From assembly GCA_902528645.1 (NCBI GenBank), contig CABZTG010000004.1, forward strand, positions 1 through 64,000: 64,000 nt of DNA. The letters run 5' to 3'. The stretch is from an uncultured Pelagibacteraceae bacterium. GTDB lineage: Bacteria; Pseudomonadota; Alphaproteobacteria; Pelagibacterales; Pelagibacteraceae. A program made the translations under genes and the position numbers. The notes below the pieces were generated by a model. It saw only the letters and a program-made list of their open reading frames with translations. It was not told the origin of the DNA and did not search any database. Below, in pieces: positions 1 to 9,400 of the stretch. The stretch's first letter is position 1. The number at the start of each line of letters is the position of its first letter.

Positions 1-587
1 ATAAATTTGAAAGACACTTTTATTGGTTAAAGATAAAAATGCTAATTGAAAATCTTGAAAAAGGAAATCACGAGTTTTATCTCTGGCTAGATGCTGATAC
101 TTTTTTTTGCAGATATGAAAACATATTAGATCATATTGATAAATCAAAACATATCTTTGTTCACAACAATTTTTTCAAATCTGTGCATAAAACAAAATAT
201 AAATTTGTGAATTATTTAACCTGGGGTCCTAATGTAGGTGTTTTGCTTGTTAGAAATACAAAATGGTCATTAAATTTTTTTAAAAATGTTTGGAACAAAA
301 AAAAATATCTTAAACATTTTTGGCCTGATAATGCCGCTTTTATGGATGAGGTTGGTTTAAAAGCTGAAATTTCAAAAATATCTGATAATAATTTATCTAA
401 AGATGTAAGAAATAATGTTTCATTTTTATCAGGTATTTGGAATAGTATGCCAAAAAGAAATTTTGAGAATCCTGAAAGTGATGAAATTTCAAATTTTTAT
501 TTTAATCCTGTGATCATCCATTTAGCTGGAATTAGAAGGAGAGATAGAATTAATTTTATTAAAAAATATAAAAATTTATTTATTTGA
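1..587 (+). CDS. Partial glycosyltransferase-like protein (GMA12/MNN10-like); 5' end lies outside the window
   Basis: The listed ORF starts at 39, but its frame is open back to position 3 (KFERHFYWLKIK-MLIENLE...). LWLDADTFF is a DxD-type motif, followed by WGPNVGVLLVRNTKWS and WNSMP. Confidence 0.55.
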   Translation, partial: KFERHFYWLKIKMLIENLEKGNHEFYLWLDADTFFCRYENILDHIDKSKHIFVHNNFFKSVHKTKYKFVNYLTWGPNVGVLLVRNTKWSLNFFKNVWNKKKYLKHFWPDNAAFMDEVGLKAEISKISDNNLSKDVRNNVSFLSGIWNSMPKRNFENPESDEISNFYFNPVIIHLAGIRRRDRINFIKKYKNLFI

Positions 588-1362
588 TTTTAAGATCATG
601 AATTTGACTTTTAGAGTATAGATTTAAATAACAATTAAAACCACTATTTTTATTCAGTTCATCTTTATCTAGTATTTCATGTAATGGTTTAGGCAACGAA
701 AAAGGAGGTCTTGTTAAATCTATTTCTCTATATTCTCCATCAGGAATGTCAAAATTATCAATTTCTTTATTAGTATCTTTTAACTTATATGTTGTGAGTA
801 ATAAGTAATTAATATTACTTTTTTTAAAGTTTTTAAAAAATAATTTTATACTTTTAAGTGATAAGTGAATTAAACAATCTCTACAAATCATCAAATCTGA
901 GTCTGGTAAACTTTCGTTAGTAATATCAAGTTTAATAAAATCTATATTATTATCCTTAAATTTTCTAAAATTATTATCAATTATTTCTTGAACAATATCT
1001 CCACCAACATAAGTCAAATCCTTATCTAAAACATTTTTAACCCAATTGAAATCTCCACATGGTGCATCTAAAATACTTTTAATTTGATACTTTTTAATAA
1101 TTTTTATAATTTCCTTTTCAATATTGATGGTATTTTTTAATTCAGATCCGAGACCTGAAACACTTTCATTTGAAGACCAGAAATTAGTCTTATAAATAAG
1201 ATTAAATCTTTTTTCTGCAGTGTTTTGATTAAAGATTTTTTTTTTATTTTTTTGATAAACGCGTTTTTTAATAATCCGATATGGTGTTGTTACAATTTTT
1301 ATAATTGTTTTTATTAATCCGTTGTATTTGTAAAATTTATAATACCTGCTTAATATAAACAT
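580..1362 (-). CDS. Class I SAM-dependent methyltransferase
   Basis: SILDAPCGDFNWV motif I, followed by DLMICRDCLIHLS. Confidence 0.6.
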   Translation of the reverse strand: MFILSRYYKFYKYNGLIKTIIKIVTTPYRIIKKRVYQKNKKKIFNQNTAEKRFNLIYKTNFWSSNESVSGLGSELKNTINIEKEIIKIIKKYQIKSILDAPCGDFNWVKNVLDKDLTYVGGDIVQEIIDNNFRKFKDNNIDFIKLDITNESLPDSDLMICRDCLIHLSLKSIKLFFKNFKKSNINYLLLTTYKLKDTNKEIDNFDIPDGEYREIDLTRPPFSLPKPLHEILDKDELNKNSGFNCYLNLYSKSQIHDLKIK

Positions 1363-1484
1363 TGTCGCTTCTAGAAATTATATTAAAATATAGAAGGTAA
1401 AATCAATTATTTCTACTTTTCCTTATCATTTAACCTTTTTCTTTTTATTGAAAACATAAGTAAAAACGCTATAACGAACAATCT

Positions 1485-1561
<77 letters not shown>

Positions 1562-1566
1562 TTTAT

Positions 1567-1848
1567 ATGAAGAAAGCAAAAATTTACATACCCAATAAGA
1601 GTGCAATGCAATCAGGTTTAGGAAAACTTGATAAATGGATACTTGAATTTGAAACTAATGATCCATCAAAAAATCCTTTAATGGGATGGGAAAGTTCTAA
1701 TGATACATATTCAGAGCTGAAACTAGAATTTTCAACCAAAGAATTAGCAATTAATTACGCAAAAAAGAAAAAAATTGATTATGAATTAATTGAGCCGAAA
1801 AAAAGAAAAATAGTTAAAAAATCCTATGCAGATAATTTTTTAAAATAA
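1567..1848 (+). CDS. ETC complex I subunit (NDUFS4-like)
   Basis: MKKAKIYIPNKSAMQSG...WILEFE...NPLMGWESSNDTYSELKLEFSTKELAINYAKK is typical of the family. Confidence 0.8.
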   Translation: MKKAKIYIPNKSAMQSGLGKLDKWILEFETNDPSKNPLMGWESSNDTYSELKLEFSTKELAINYAKKKKIDYELIEPKKRKIVKKSYADNFLK

Positions 1849-1855
1849 ATAAATA

Positions 1856-2848
1856 ATGTTTAAGTTTTTTACAGATAGAAGATGGTATTTATGGAGTATA
1901 GGTGGAACTTTGTTGATATTAATGGCTACTTGGTATCAGGTTCAGCTTGATGTGAGAATTAATGAATGGTTTGGTGAATTTTACGACACTTTACAAAAAG
2001 CTCTGACAAATCCTAATTCAGTATCTGAAAAAGAATTTATCGCATATCTTTTTACATTTGCTAAAATTGCAGCTGTATACATATTGGTAGTTATTTTTAG
2101 TGATTATTTTACCAGCCACTGGACATTTAGATGGAGAACTGCAATGGCAGATTTTTATCATGACAAATGGAATGATGCCTCTTCTATAGAAGGTGCATCT
2201 CAAAGAGTTCAAGAGGACACTCTTAAATTTGCTAGAATAATGGAAGGGCTAGGGGCTGAATTACTTAGAAGTGTAATGACGTTGATTGCTTTTACTCCAA
2301 TTTTATGGGGCTTATCCAAAAGTATTACTATATTGCCATGGATTGGCGAAGTTGAACATGCTTTAGTTTGGGTCGCGATTATATCAGCACTGGGTGGAAC
2401 AATATTATTGGCCAGTGTTGGGATTAAACTTCCTGGCATTGAATATGATATTCAAAAAGAAGAGGCTGCTTATAGGAAAGAATTAGTTTTAGGAGAGGAT
2501 TTTAAAGAAAGCGCACAACCTGCAAAAATTACAGATCTTTATGGTGGTGTTAGAAAAATTCATTATAAAATGTATTTTCACTACCTTTACTTTAATGCAG
2601 TAAAATGGAGTTACTTACAAGGTATGGTAATTGTTCCATATTTAGCATTAGCACCAACGATCGTAACTGGTGCAATAACACTTGGTTTTGTTCAACAAAT
2701 TATAAGAGCTTTTGGTCGAGTTGAAACATCACTGCAATATTTAGTTAGAAGCTGGCCAATTATTGTTGAACTAATTTCAGTTTGGAAAAGATTGAGAGAA
2801 TTTGAATCAAAATTAGAGAAAAATATATCTATTGAAACTGCAAAATAA
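1856..2848 (+). CDS. sbmA: SbmA/BacA-like peptide transporter
   Basis: Multi-TM protein with WYQVQLDVRINEWFGEFYDTLQ and FTSHWTFRWRTAMADFY, typical of SbmA/BacA. Confidence 0.8.
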   Translation: MFKFFTDRRWYLWSIGGTLLILMATWYQVQLDVRINEWFGEFYDTLQKALTNPNSVSEKEFIAYLFTFAKIAAVYILVVIFSDYFTSHWTFRWRTAMADFYHDKWNDASSIEGASQRVQEDTLKFARIMEGLGAELLRSVMTLIAFTPILWGLSKSITILPWIGEVEHALVWVAIISALGGTILLASVGIKLPGIEYDIQKEEAAYRKELVLGEDFKESAQPAKITDLYGGVRKIHYKMYFHYLYFNAVKWSYLQGMVIVPYLALAPTIVTGAITLGFVQQIIRAFGRVETSLQYLVRSWPIIVELISVWKRLREFESKLEKNISIETAK

Positions 2849-3795
2849 TGTCATTAGACAAAAAATTTGAAGACTTATTTTTAAATGTTTCAATCAAAGC
2901 AGCATTATCATCTTACCATTTTGTTGGAAAAAAAGATAAAATAGCAGCTGATAAATCAGCTGTAGATGCAATGAGAAACAAACTTAATGAAATAGAAATG
3001 AGAGGAAAGGTGGTTATAGGAGAGGGAGAGCTGGATGAAGCTCCTATGCTTTATATCGGAGAAACTTTAGGTACCATGAGTGGTCCTGAGTTAGATATTG
3101 CTGTGGATCCTTTAGAGGGAACTAATTTTGCAGCAAATAATCAGCCAGGAGCATTATCTGTAATTGCAGTTGCAGAAAAGTCAAATTTATTTAGTGCACC
3201 AGAGACTTATATGAATAAAATTTCTGCAAATGTACCCTCTGAGGGTATTATTGATTTGGATTATTCAGTTAAAAAAAATATTTCTAATCTTGCAGATTAT
3301 AAGAATAAACAACCTAATGAACTTTCTGCATGTATTTTAGATCGACCAAGGCATAAAAAGATTATTGAAGAATTAAGGAATTTGAAGGTGAATTTAAAAC
3401 TTATATCTGATGGAGATGTATCAGGAGCTTTATTAGTTTCTGATAAAAAATATAATATAGATATTTTTATGGGTATTGGTGGCGGACCCGAGGGTGTGCT
3501 TGCAGCTTCTGCTTTGGATGCTTTTGATTGTTTTTTTCAAGGTAGATTTATTTTTGATAATGAAAATGATGCAATAAGGGCAAAAAAAATGGGTATAGAT
3601 GATTTAGATAAAAAGTATTTGTTAAATGAAATAATTACGGGTGACTCAATTTTTTGTGCAACCGGCATTACAAACGGGGACATTGTTTCTGGGATTAAAA
3701 TAGAGGAAAATAATTATATATCAGAAACGCTCATTACGCATAAATCTACAAATTTGAAAAAAATAATAAAATCAAAAAATGAAATAGATGAATAA
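2848..3795 (+). CDS. glpX: Fructose-1,6-bisphosphatase class II
   Basis: GEGELDEAPMLYIGE, DPLEGT and GIGGGPEGVLAA motifs. Confidence 0.92.
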   Translation: MSLDKKFEDLFLNVSIKAALSSYHFVGKKDKIAADKSAVDAMRNKLNEIEMRGKVVIGEGELDEAPMLYIGETLGTMSGPELDIAVDPLEGTNFAANNQPGALSVIAVAEKSNLFSAPETYMNKISANVPSEGIIDLDYSVKKNISNLADYKNKQPNELSACILDRPRHKKIIEELRNLKVNLKLISDGDVSGALLVSDKKYNIDIFMGIGGGPEGVLAASALDAFDCFFQGRFIFDNENDAIRAKKMGIDDLDKKYLLNEIITGDSIFCATGITNGDIVSGIKIEENNYISETLITHKSTNLKKIIKSKNEIDE

Positions 3796-4159
3796 AGAAG
3801 ATAATTCCTACAAAACTATAAGCGAAGTTGTTAAAATATTAAATTTAAAATCAAAAAAAGGGGACTCTTTACCCACTCATACTCTGCGTTTCTGGGAAAA
3901 AGAATTTAAACAAATTAAACCTAAAATACTTACTGGAAATAGAAGATATTATGACAAAAAAAACATTGAATTATTAAAAAAAATCCACTTTTTATTAAAA
4001 GATCAAGGAATGACCATCAAAGGTGTAAAAAAAATATTAAACAATAAAGAACCTTTAAAGCTTGACGAAATAGCAGATAATTCTATAAGAACTAATAATT
4101 TAAAAAAAAAGTTAAATAAGATTTCAAATATTATAAAAAGTTTAAAAAAATTTAAATAA
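3788..4159 (+). CDS. MerR family transcriptional regulator
   Basis: THTLRFWEKEF...GNRRYYDKKNIELLKKIHFLLKDQGMTIKGVKK. Confidence 0.85.
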   Translation: MNKEDNSYKTISEVVKILNLKSKKGDSLPTHTLRFWEKEFKQIKPKILTGNRRYYDKKNIELLKKIHFLLKDQGMTIKGVKKILNNKEPLKLDEIADNSIRTNNLKKKLNKISNIIKSLKKFK

Positions 4160-4160
4160 G

Positions 4161-4352
4161 ATGGCAAAAAAAACTCATATAAAAGTTCGTTTAGTCCCTG
4201 AGGAAAAACCTGATAGTCCCTTTTTTTACTATGTAAAAAAACCTGCCGGTGGAGAAAAAGCTAAAGTAAAATTAAAAGCTAGAAAATATAATCCTTCAAC
4301 TAGAAAACATGAAATTTTTGTTGAAAAAAAATTACCACCACATAGTAAATAA
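4161..4352 (+). CDS. rpmG: Ribosomal protein L33
   Basis: MAKKTHIKVRLVPEE...RKYNPSTRKHEIFVEKKL. Confidence 0.85.
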   Translation: MAKKTHIKVRLVPEEKPDSPFFYYVKKPAGGEKAKVKLKARKYNPSTRKHEIFVEKKLPPHSK

Positions 4353-4643
4353 TCATTTTTTTTTAAAATTTCTTCTTTCGTAATCAATATAAGACCAGAT
4401 CATATTTTTCCATATTCTATTAGTAATACGTGGATCAATTTTATTTTTTAAAGATTTTTTTCTTATATTACTTAGTATGGATTTAATTCTTTTTTGATCA
4501 ACTATTTGATTTTTTCTATCTTTTAGTTCTAAAACTTTTTTTACGAGAAATGTTCTCTTTTTTATAATTTTTATAAGTGAATTATCTATTTTATCTAGTT
4601 CTGATCTAATTTTGCTTAGTTTTTTTCGTTTTTGCGGCGACAT
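4353..4643 (-). CDS. Chorismate mutase (AroQ type)
   Basis: IRSELDKIDNSLIKIIKKRTFLVKKVLELK... Confidence 0.8.
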   Translation of the reverse strand: MSPQKRKKLSKIRSELDKIDNSLIKIIKKRTFLVKKVLELKDRKNQIVDQKRIKSILSNIRKKSLKNKIDPRITNRIWKNMIWSYIDYERRNFKKK

Positions 4644-4686
4644 TTATATATTTGGATAATTAAAAAATTATTATATTTATGCGCAT

Positions 4687-5703
4687 ATGTACACAGCAAA
4701 TCATAAGATTAATTATCAATTATCTCTCTGGTTAATTTCAATGTTTTGGATTGTGTCCATTATGATTGTTGTTGGTGGTTTAACAAGATTAACGGACTCG
4801 GGTCTTTCAATTACTAAATGGCAACTTTTCTCAGGATTTTTACCACCCTTAAATCAAGAAGACTGGATTTCATATTTTAATCTTTATAAGCAAATACCAG
4901 AATTCAAATTACAAAATTACAATATGAATATGCAAGAATTCAAAATTATTTTTTGGTGGGAATGGGCACATCGTTTTTTAGGAAGATTAATTGGTATCGG
5001 ATTTTTAATACCATTAATTTATTTTTCTTTTAAAATTAGTATTTCAAAATTGTATAGTTTGTATTTAATTTTTTTTCTAATATGTTTTCAAGGCTTTATT
5101 GGTTGGTATATGGTCAGTAGTGGTCTTGTAGATAGAGTTGATGTAAGTCATTTTAGATTATCTATTCATTTATTGATTGCTTTTATTATTTTATCATTAA
5201 TATTCTGGAACTATCTCAAGCTAAATTTGAGCTATAATACAACAAATAAAATAAATCCCTTAATACCACTTGTTTTTTTAACATTGGTTTTTACACAAAT
5301 TGTTATTGGAGCTTTTGTATCTGGTATGGATGCTGGAAAAATTTATAATTCCTGGCCAAATATGGGTACAGCATATTTTCCTGACGACAATGAATTTGCT
5401 AATTTATTTAAACTATCTGCTTTTAGCGACCCATCTTTAGTTCAGTTTATTCATAGAAACTTAGCTTATATAATTGGATTTTATTATTTATTTATGTTTT
5501 ACAAAATTTATAGGGACAAAATTTTCGATTTATACAAATCTATAAATGTATTGGGTTTCTTTATTTTATTACAAATTGTTTTAGGAATAATAACAATTTT
5601 ATATGGTGCACAAATCTATATAGCCTCTATGCACCAAATAAGTTCAATTTTTTTGGTAAGTTCTTGTATCTATTTTTTATACCTTAATACAAGATTTAAC
5701 TAA
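4687..5703 (+). CDS. ctaA: Heme A synthase COX15/CtaA
   Basis: GGLTRLTDSGLSITKW, EWAHRFLGRLIG, AFVSGMDAGKIYNSWPNMG, FIHRNLAY. Confidence 0.92.
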   Translation: MYTANHKINYQLSLWLISMFWIVSIMIVVGGLTRLTDSGLSITKWQLFSGFLPPLNQEDWISYFNLYKQIPEFKLQNYNMNMQEFKIIFWWEWAHRFLGRLIGIGFLIPLIYFSFKISISKLYSLYLIFFLICFQGFIGWYMVSSGLVDRVDVSHFRLSIHLLIAFIILSLIFWNYLKLNLSYNTTNKINPLIPLVFLTLVFTQIVIGAFVSGMDAGKIYNSWPNMGTAYFPDDNEFANLFKLSAFSDPSLVQFIHRNLAYIIGFYYLFMFYKIYRDKIFDLYKSINVLGFFILLQIVLGIITILYGAQIYIASMHQISSIFLVSSCIYFLYLNTRFN

Positions 5704-7024
5704 CCGCCTTTAACTTACCTTTAGAAGATTTATTTAAAGCTTGGTTTAAATCCTCAATGATATCATCTACATGTTCAATACCAATGCATAGTCTTACATA
5801 GCTCTGTGTAACTCCAGATGCTGCAAGTTCTTTTTCATTTAATTGGCTATGAGTTGTGCTAGCAGGATGTATTGCTAAACTTCTTACATCACCAATATTT
5901 GCAACATGATAAAACATTTTTAAAGACTCAATGAATGTTTTTCCAGCTTCAATACCACCTTTTAATTCAATACCAACCATTGGTCCGTAACCTCCCTTTA
6001 GGTATTTTTTTGCTCTATCAGCAATTGGCTTATCATGTTCAGTAGAATAGATTACTTTTGTAACCTCTTTGTGTTTTTTTAAAAAATTAACAACTTTCTC
6101 AGCATTCTCACAATGTTGTTTCATACGTAAAGCTACAGTCTCTAAACCCTGAATTATTGCAAATGCATTATCAGGTGCTAATGCGGAACCAAGATCTCTT
6201 AGTAAACATACTCTAGCTCTCACTGCAAAAGGAACATTTGCTCCAGTAAGCTCAGGCACTGCTTTACCCCATATTACACCACCATAACTAGCATCAGGTT
6301 CATTAAATAAAGGTTGTCTTTTTGGATCAGCAGTCCAATCAAAATTACCACTATCAACAATGCTCCCTGCTACTGCAGTTCCATGTCCACCAATATATTT
6401 AGTAAGTGAATGAATTACTATGGCTGCACCATGTTCGATAGGTTTACAAATAACTGGTGATGCAGTGTTGTCCATGATTAATGGAATATTATATTTTCTG
6501 CCAATATCAGAAACTTCTTTAATAGGAAAAACTCTAAGATAAGGATTTGGTAGAGTTTCTCCGTAAAAAGCTCTTGTTTTATCATCTACCATTTTTTCAA
6601 AATTTTTTGGATCACTTGGGTCCGCATATCTAATTTCAATTCCCAATTTGCTCAATGTGTGAGTAAATAAAGATACAGTTCCACCATATAGATCTGTTGA
6701 ACTTACAATGTTGTCACCCGCTTGAGCCACATTTAATATTGCAAAAGATGATGCTGTTTGACCCGAAGATACTGTTACACAAGATAATCCTCCCTCTAAA
6801 GCTGCAACTCTTTTTTCTAAAACATCATTAGTCGGATTCATAATTCTCGTGTAGATGTTTCCAAATTCTTTTAATGCAAAAAGATTAGCAGCATGTTCAG
6901 TATTATTAAATTGATACGATGTCGTTCTATAGATAGGTACAGCTACAGCATTTGTGGCTGGATCACTTTTATAGTCACCACCATGAATGGCTATAGTTTC
7001 TGGATTATTTCTTTTTGTACTCAT
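5696..7024 (-). CDS. metY: O-acetylhomoserine aminocarboxypropyltransferase (sulfhydrylase)
   Basis: Cys/Met PLP enzyme; AIHGGDYKSDPATNAVAVPIYRTTSYQF, HSLTKYIGGHGTAVAG; SAM riboswitches upstream. Confidence 0.92.
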   Translation of the reverse strand: MSTKRNNPETIAIHGGDYKSDPATNAVAVPIYRTTSYQFNNTEHAANLFALKEFGNIYTRIMNPTNDVLEKRVAALEGGLSCVTVSSGQTASSFAILNVAQAGDNIVSSTDLYGGTVSLFTHTLSKLGIEIRYADPSDPKNFEKMVDDKTRAFYGETLPNPYLRVFPIKEVSDIGRKYNIPLIMDNTASPVICKPIEHGAAIVIHSLTKYIGGHGTAVAGSIVDSGNFDWTADPKRQPLFNEPDASYGGVIWGKAVPELTGANVPFAVRARVCLLRDLGSALAPDNAFAIIQGLETVALRMKQHCENAEKVVNFLKKHKEVTKVIYSTEHDKPIADRAKKYLKGGYGPMVGIELKGGIEAGKTFIESLKMFYHVANIGDVRSLAIHPASTTHSQLNEKELAASGVTQSYVRLCIGIEHVDDIIEDLNQALNKSSKGKLKAVS

Positions 7025-7029
7025 TTTTA

Positions 7030-7085
7030 CTCCTTTTTTAGTGCTTCTACTTTATGCAAGGCGCACAATATAGTTCAAATGCCTA
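7030..7085 (-). promoter_or_regulatory. SAM-V riboswitch aptamer overlapping the metY Shine-Dalgarno
   Basis: Minus strand TAGGC-ATTTGAACTATATTGTGC-GCCT-TGCATAAAGTAGAAGCACTAAAAAAGGAG. P1 is AGGC/GCCT, the pseudoknot is GTGC/GCAC, and the 3' end contains AAGGAG. Confidence 0.8.
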
Positions 7086-7101
7086 CCGATTTTATGAGAA
7101 T

Positions 7102-7147
7102 TTCCTTTTTAGCAGTTTATGCCCGCAATAGGATCAAATCGGCAATG
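7102..7147 (-). promoter_or_regulatory. SAM-II riboswitch aptamer (upstream member of a tandem)
   Basis: Minus strand TTGCC-GATTTGATCCTATTGC-GGGCA-TAAACTGCTAAAAAGGA matches the SAM-II layout (P1 TGCC/GGCA, ATTGC...GCTAAAAAGG pseudoknot). Confidence 0.8.
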
Positions 7148-7228
7148 TCTTTTTAACAGAATAGAGTTATTTTACAAGGTAAATATAAAATTGACTTTAA
7201 ACTTAATAATAGTATTAATCCTCGCGTA

Positions 7229-7687
7229 ATGACAAAATTTGTTAAAAAAAGCGAGCTTAATTCATCTTGGTTTGAAATTGATGCAAAAAATGCTGTTGTA
7301 GGAAGACTTGCAACAATTGTATCTAAGATCATTAGAGGAAAAAATAAAACAACATACACTCCTCATATGGATACAGGAGATTTTGTAGTAGTCAAAAATA
7401 TAGAGCATGCAAAATTTACAGGAAAAAAATTTCAAAATAAGAAATATTACAGGCACACTGGCCATCCTGGAGGTATTAAAGAAACAACTCCAGAAAAATT
7501 ACATGAAAAAAAACCAGGCGAGGCATTAAAATTAGCGGTTAAAAGAATGTTGCCAGGTGGTGTTTTAGGAAGAAAACAACTTACAAAACTTAAAATATAT
7601 GCAGGTGACAATCATCCTCACTCAGCTCAAAATCCTAAAGTAATTGAATTAGATAAGTTGAATAGCAAGAATATAGCAAGAAATTAA
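7229..7687 (+). CDS. rplM: Ribosomal protein L13
   Basis: WFEIDAKNAVVGRLAT...KMLPGGVLGRKQL. Confidence 0.95.
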   Translation: MTKFVKKSELNSSWFEIDAKNAVVGRLATIVSKIIRGKNKTTYTPHMDTGDFVVVKNIEHAKFTGKKFQNKKYYRHTGHPGGIKETTPEKLHEKKPGEALKLAVKRMLPGGVLGRKQLTKLKIYAGDNHPHSAQNPKVIELDKLNSKNIARN

Positions 7688-7688
7688 T

Positions 7689-8126
7689 ATGGAAAACGCT
7701 CAGACTTCATCAAAAACAACAAAATTAAAACTTGATTTTAAGGATAGCAAATATGCAACTGGAAGAAGGAAAACATCTATTGCAAGAGTTTGGCTTAAAA
7801 AGGGTTCAGGAAAAATTTATGTTAATGGCAAATTATACAATGAGTATTTTGCTAGCGAGAATCACAAAATGCAAATTACAAGACCTTTTGAATTAATTAA
7901 TCAAGCTACAGATTATGATGTGAGATGTAATGTAAAAGGTGGCGGTCCGACAGGACAAGCGGGGGCTATGGTACATGGAATTTCAAAAGCTTTAGTATTA
8001 TTTGATGAAAGCTTTAAATCTACTCTTAGAACTGAGAAATTAACCACGAGAGACTCCAGGGCGGTTGAAAGAAAAAAACCTGGAAGAAGAAAAGCTAGAA
8101 GAAGCTTTCAGTTTTCTAAAAGATAA
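7689..8126 (+). CDS. rpsI: Ribosomal protein S9
   Basis: ATGRRKTSIARVWLKKGSGKIYVN...DSRAVERKKPGRRKARRSFQFSKR. Confidence 0.95.
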   Translation: MENAQTSSKTTKLKLDFKDSKYATGRRKTSIARVWLKKGSGKIYVNGKLYNEYFASENHKMQITRPFELINQATDYDVRCNVKGGGPTGQAGAMVHGISKALVLFDESFKSTLRTEKLTTRDSRAVERKKPGRRKARRSFQFSKR

Positions 8127-8159
8127 TTTTTTTTTAATTTTTAACTGTTATAATAAGAA

Positions 8160-9182
8160 ATGCCTAAGATTAATGTATTAGTCGCTGGATCAACTGGTTA
8201 TATTGGTATCCAATTGATAAAATTGTTAAACAAACATAAATATGTAAAAATAAAATATTTATGTGGAAATACATCAGTAGGAAAAAAGATTTCTTATTAC
8301 GATAGTACCATCAAATTAAAAAAATTGCCCAAAATTGTAAAATTCAATAAAAAATTTTTGAATGAAATTGATGTTGTATTCACAGCACTTCCCAACGGAG
8401 AAGCACAAGTAATTTCAAAATATTTGAATAAACAGAACGTTTTAATTGATCTTGCCGCAGATTTTAGGCTTCAAAAAGCTTTAGATTACAAAAAATGGTA
8501 TAAAAAAGATCATAAAGCAAAATATAATATTAAGAATAGTATTTATTCTTTACCTGAAATTACAGGTAAAAAAGTTCAAGATTATAAAATTATTTCTTGT
8601 CCTGGATGTTATCCGACTTCTATTCTATTACCTTTAATACCTTTATTAAAAAATAGATTAATAAAAAATCATAATATTATAATTGATTCAAAATCAGGAT
8701 ATTCTGGTGCTGGAAGAGGTGTACACAAAAAATATAAAGATAAAAATTTGTATGAATCTTTAAGTGCTTATGGTGTAGCATCACACAGACATAATTCTGA
8801 AATTGAAGAAATGATAAAAAGATGTGTTAAAAGAAATGTTCAATTTGATTTTACTCCTCATTTATCACCTATGTTTAGAGGCATTTTAAGCACAATTTAT
8901 GTTGAGCTTAATAAGACTTCTTCAGTATCAAAAATATTAAACACATTGAAAAAATATTATAAAAAAGCAAATTTTATAAAAATATTAAATAAAGACAAAT
9001 TAATAAGTACAAATGATGTAATTAATACGAATAATTGCAATATATCTGTTTTTAAATCAAAAAATAAGAATAAGATAATTATACTTTCTGCTATCGATAA
9101 TCTTATTAAAGGGGGAGCAGGTCAGGCAATACAAAATATGAATATGAAATTTAATTTTCCAAAAGATGCTGGTTTTAAATGA
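8160..9182 (+). CDS. argC: N-acetyl-gamma-glutamyl-phosphate reductase
   Basis: VAGSTGYIGIQLIKLL, SCPGCYPTSILLPL, SGYSGAGRG. Confidence 0.93.
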   Translation: MPKINVLVAGSTGYIGIQLIKLLNKHKYVKIKYLCGNTSVGKKISYYDSTIKLKKLPKIVKFNKKFLNEIDVVFTALPNGEAQVISKYLNKQNVLIDLAADFRLQKALDYKKWYKKDHKAKYNIKNSIYSLPEITGKKVQDYKIISCPGCYPTSILLPLIPLLKNRLIKNHNIIIDSKSGYSGAGRGVHKKYKDKNLYESLSAYGVASHRHNSEIEEMIKRCVKRNVQFDFTPHLSPMFRGILSTIYVELNKTSSVSKILNTLKKYYKKANFIKILNKDKLISTNDVINTNNCNISVFKSKNKNKIIILSAIDNLIKGGAGQAIQNMNMKFNFPKDAGFK

Positions 9183-9400
9183 ATAAATTATTACTTATAG
9201 CTCTCTTCATATTTTTAAACGCATGTTCATTTAATATTGACTCTAAATATTGGAATGAGAAAAGCGATAAAAAAAAAGATAATAAAAAATTGACCGAAAT
9301 AATGAAAAAATCAAATGATATTAGATTAATGACAATTGAAGAGTACGAAATTTATATTAATAATTATATCAAAAAAAGTAAATTTCCAGATATTAACTAA
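9179..9400 (+). CDS. Small putative lipoprotein, unknown function
   Basis: Signal peptide with LNAC lipobox; packed between argC and hom. Confidence 0.55.
   Translation: MNKLLLIALFIFLNACSFNIDSKYWNEKSDKKKDNKKLTEIMKKSNDIRLMTIEEYEIYINNYIKKSKFPDIN

Noticed and set aside
2018-2439. Two minus-strand ORFs inside sbmA
   Set aside because: Antisense to a well-supported transporter, with no domain features.
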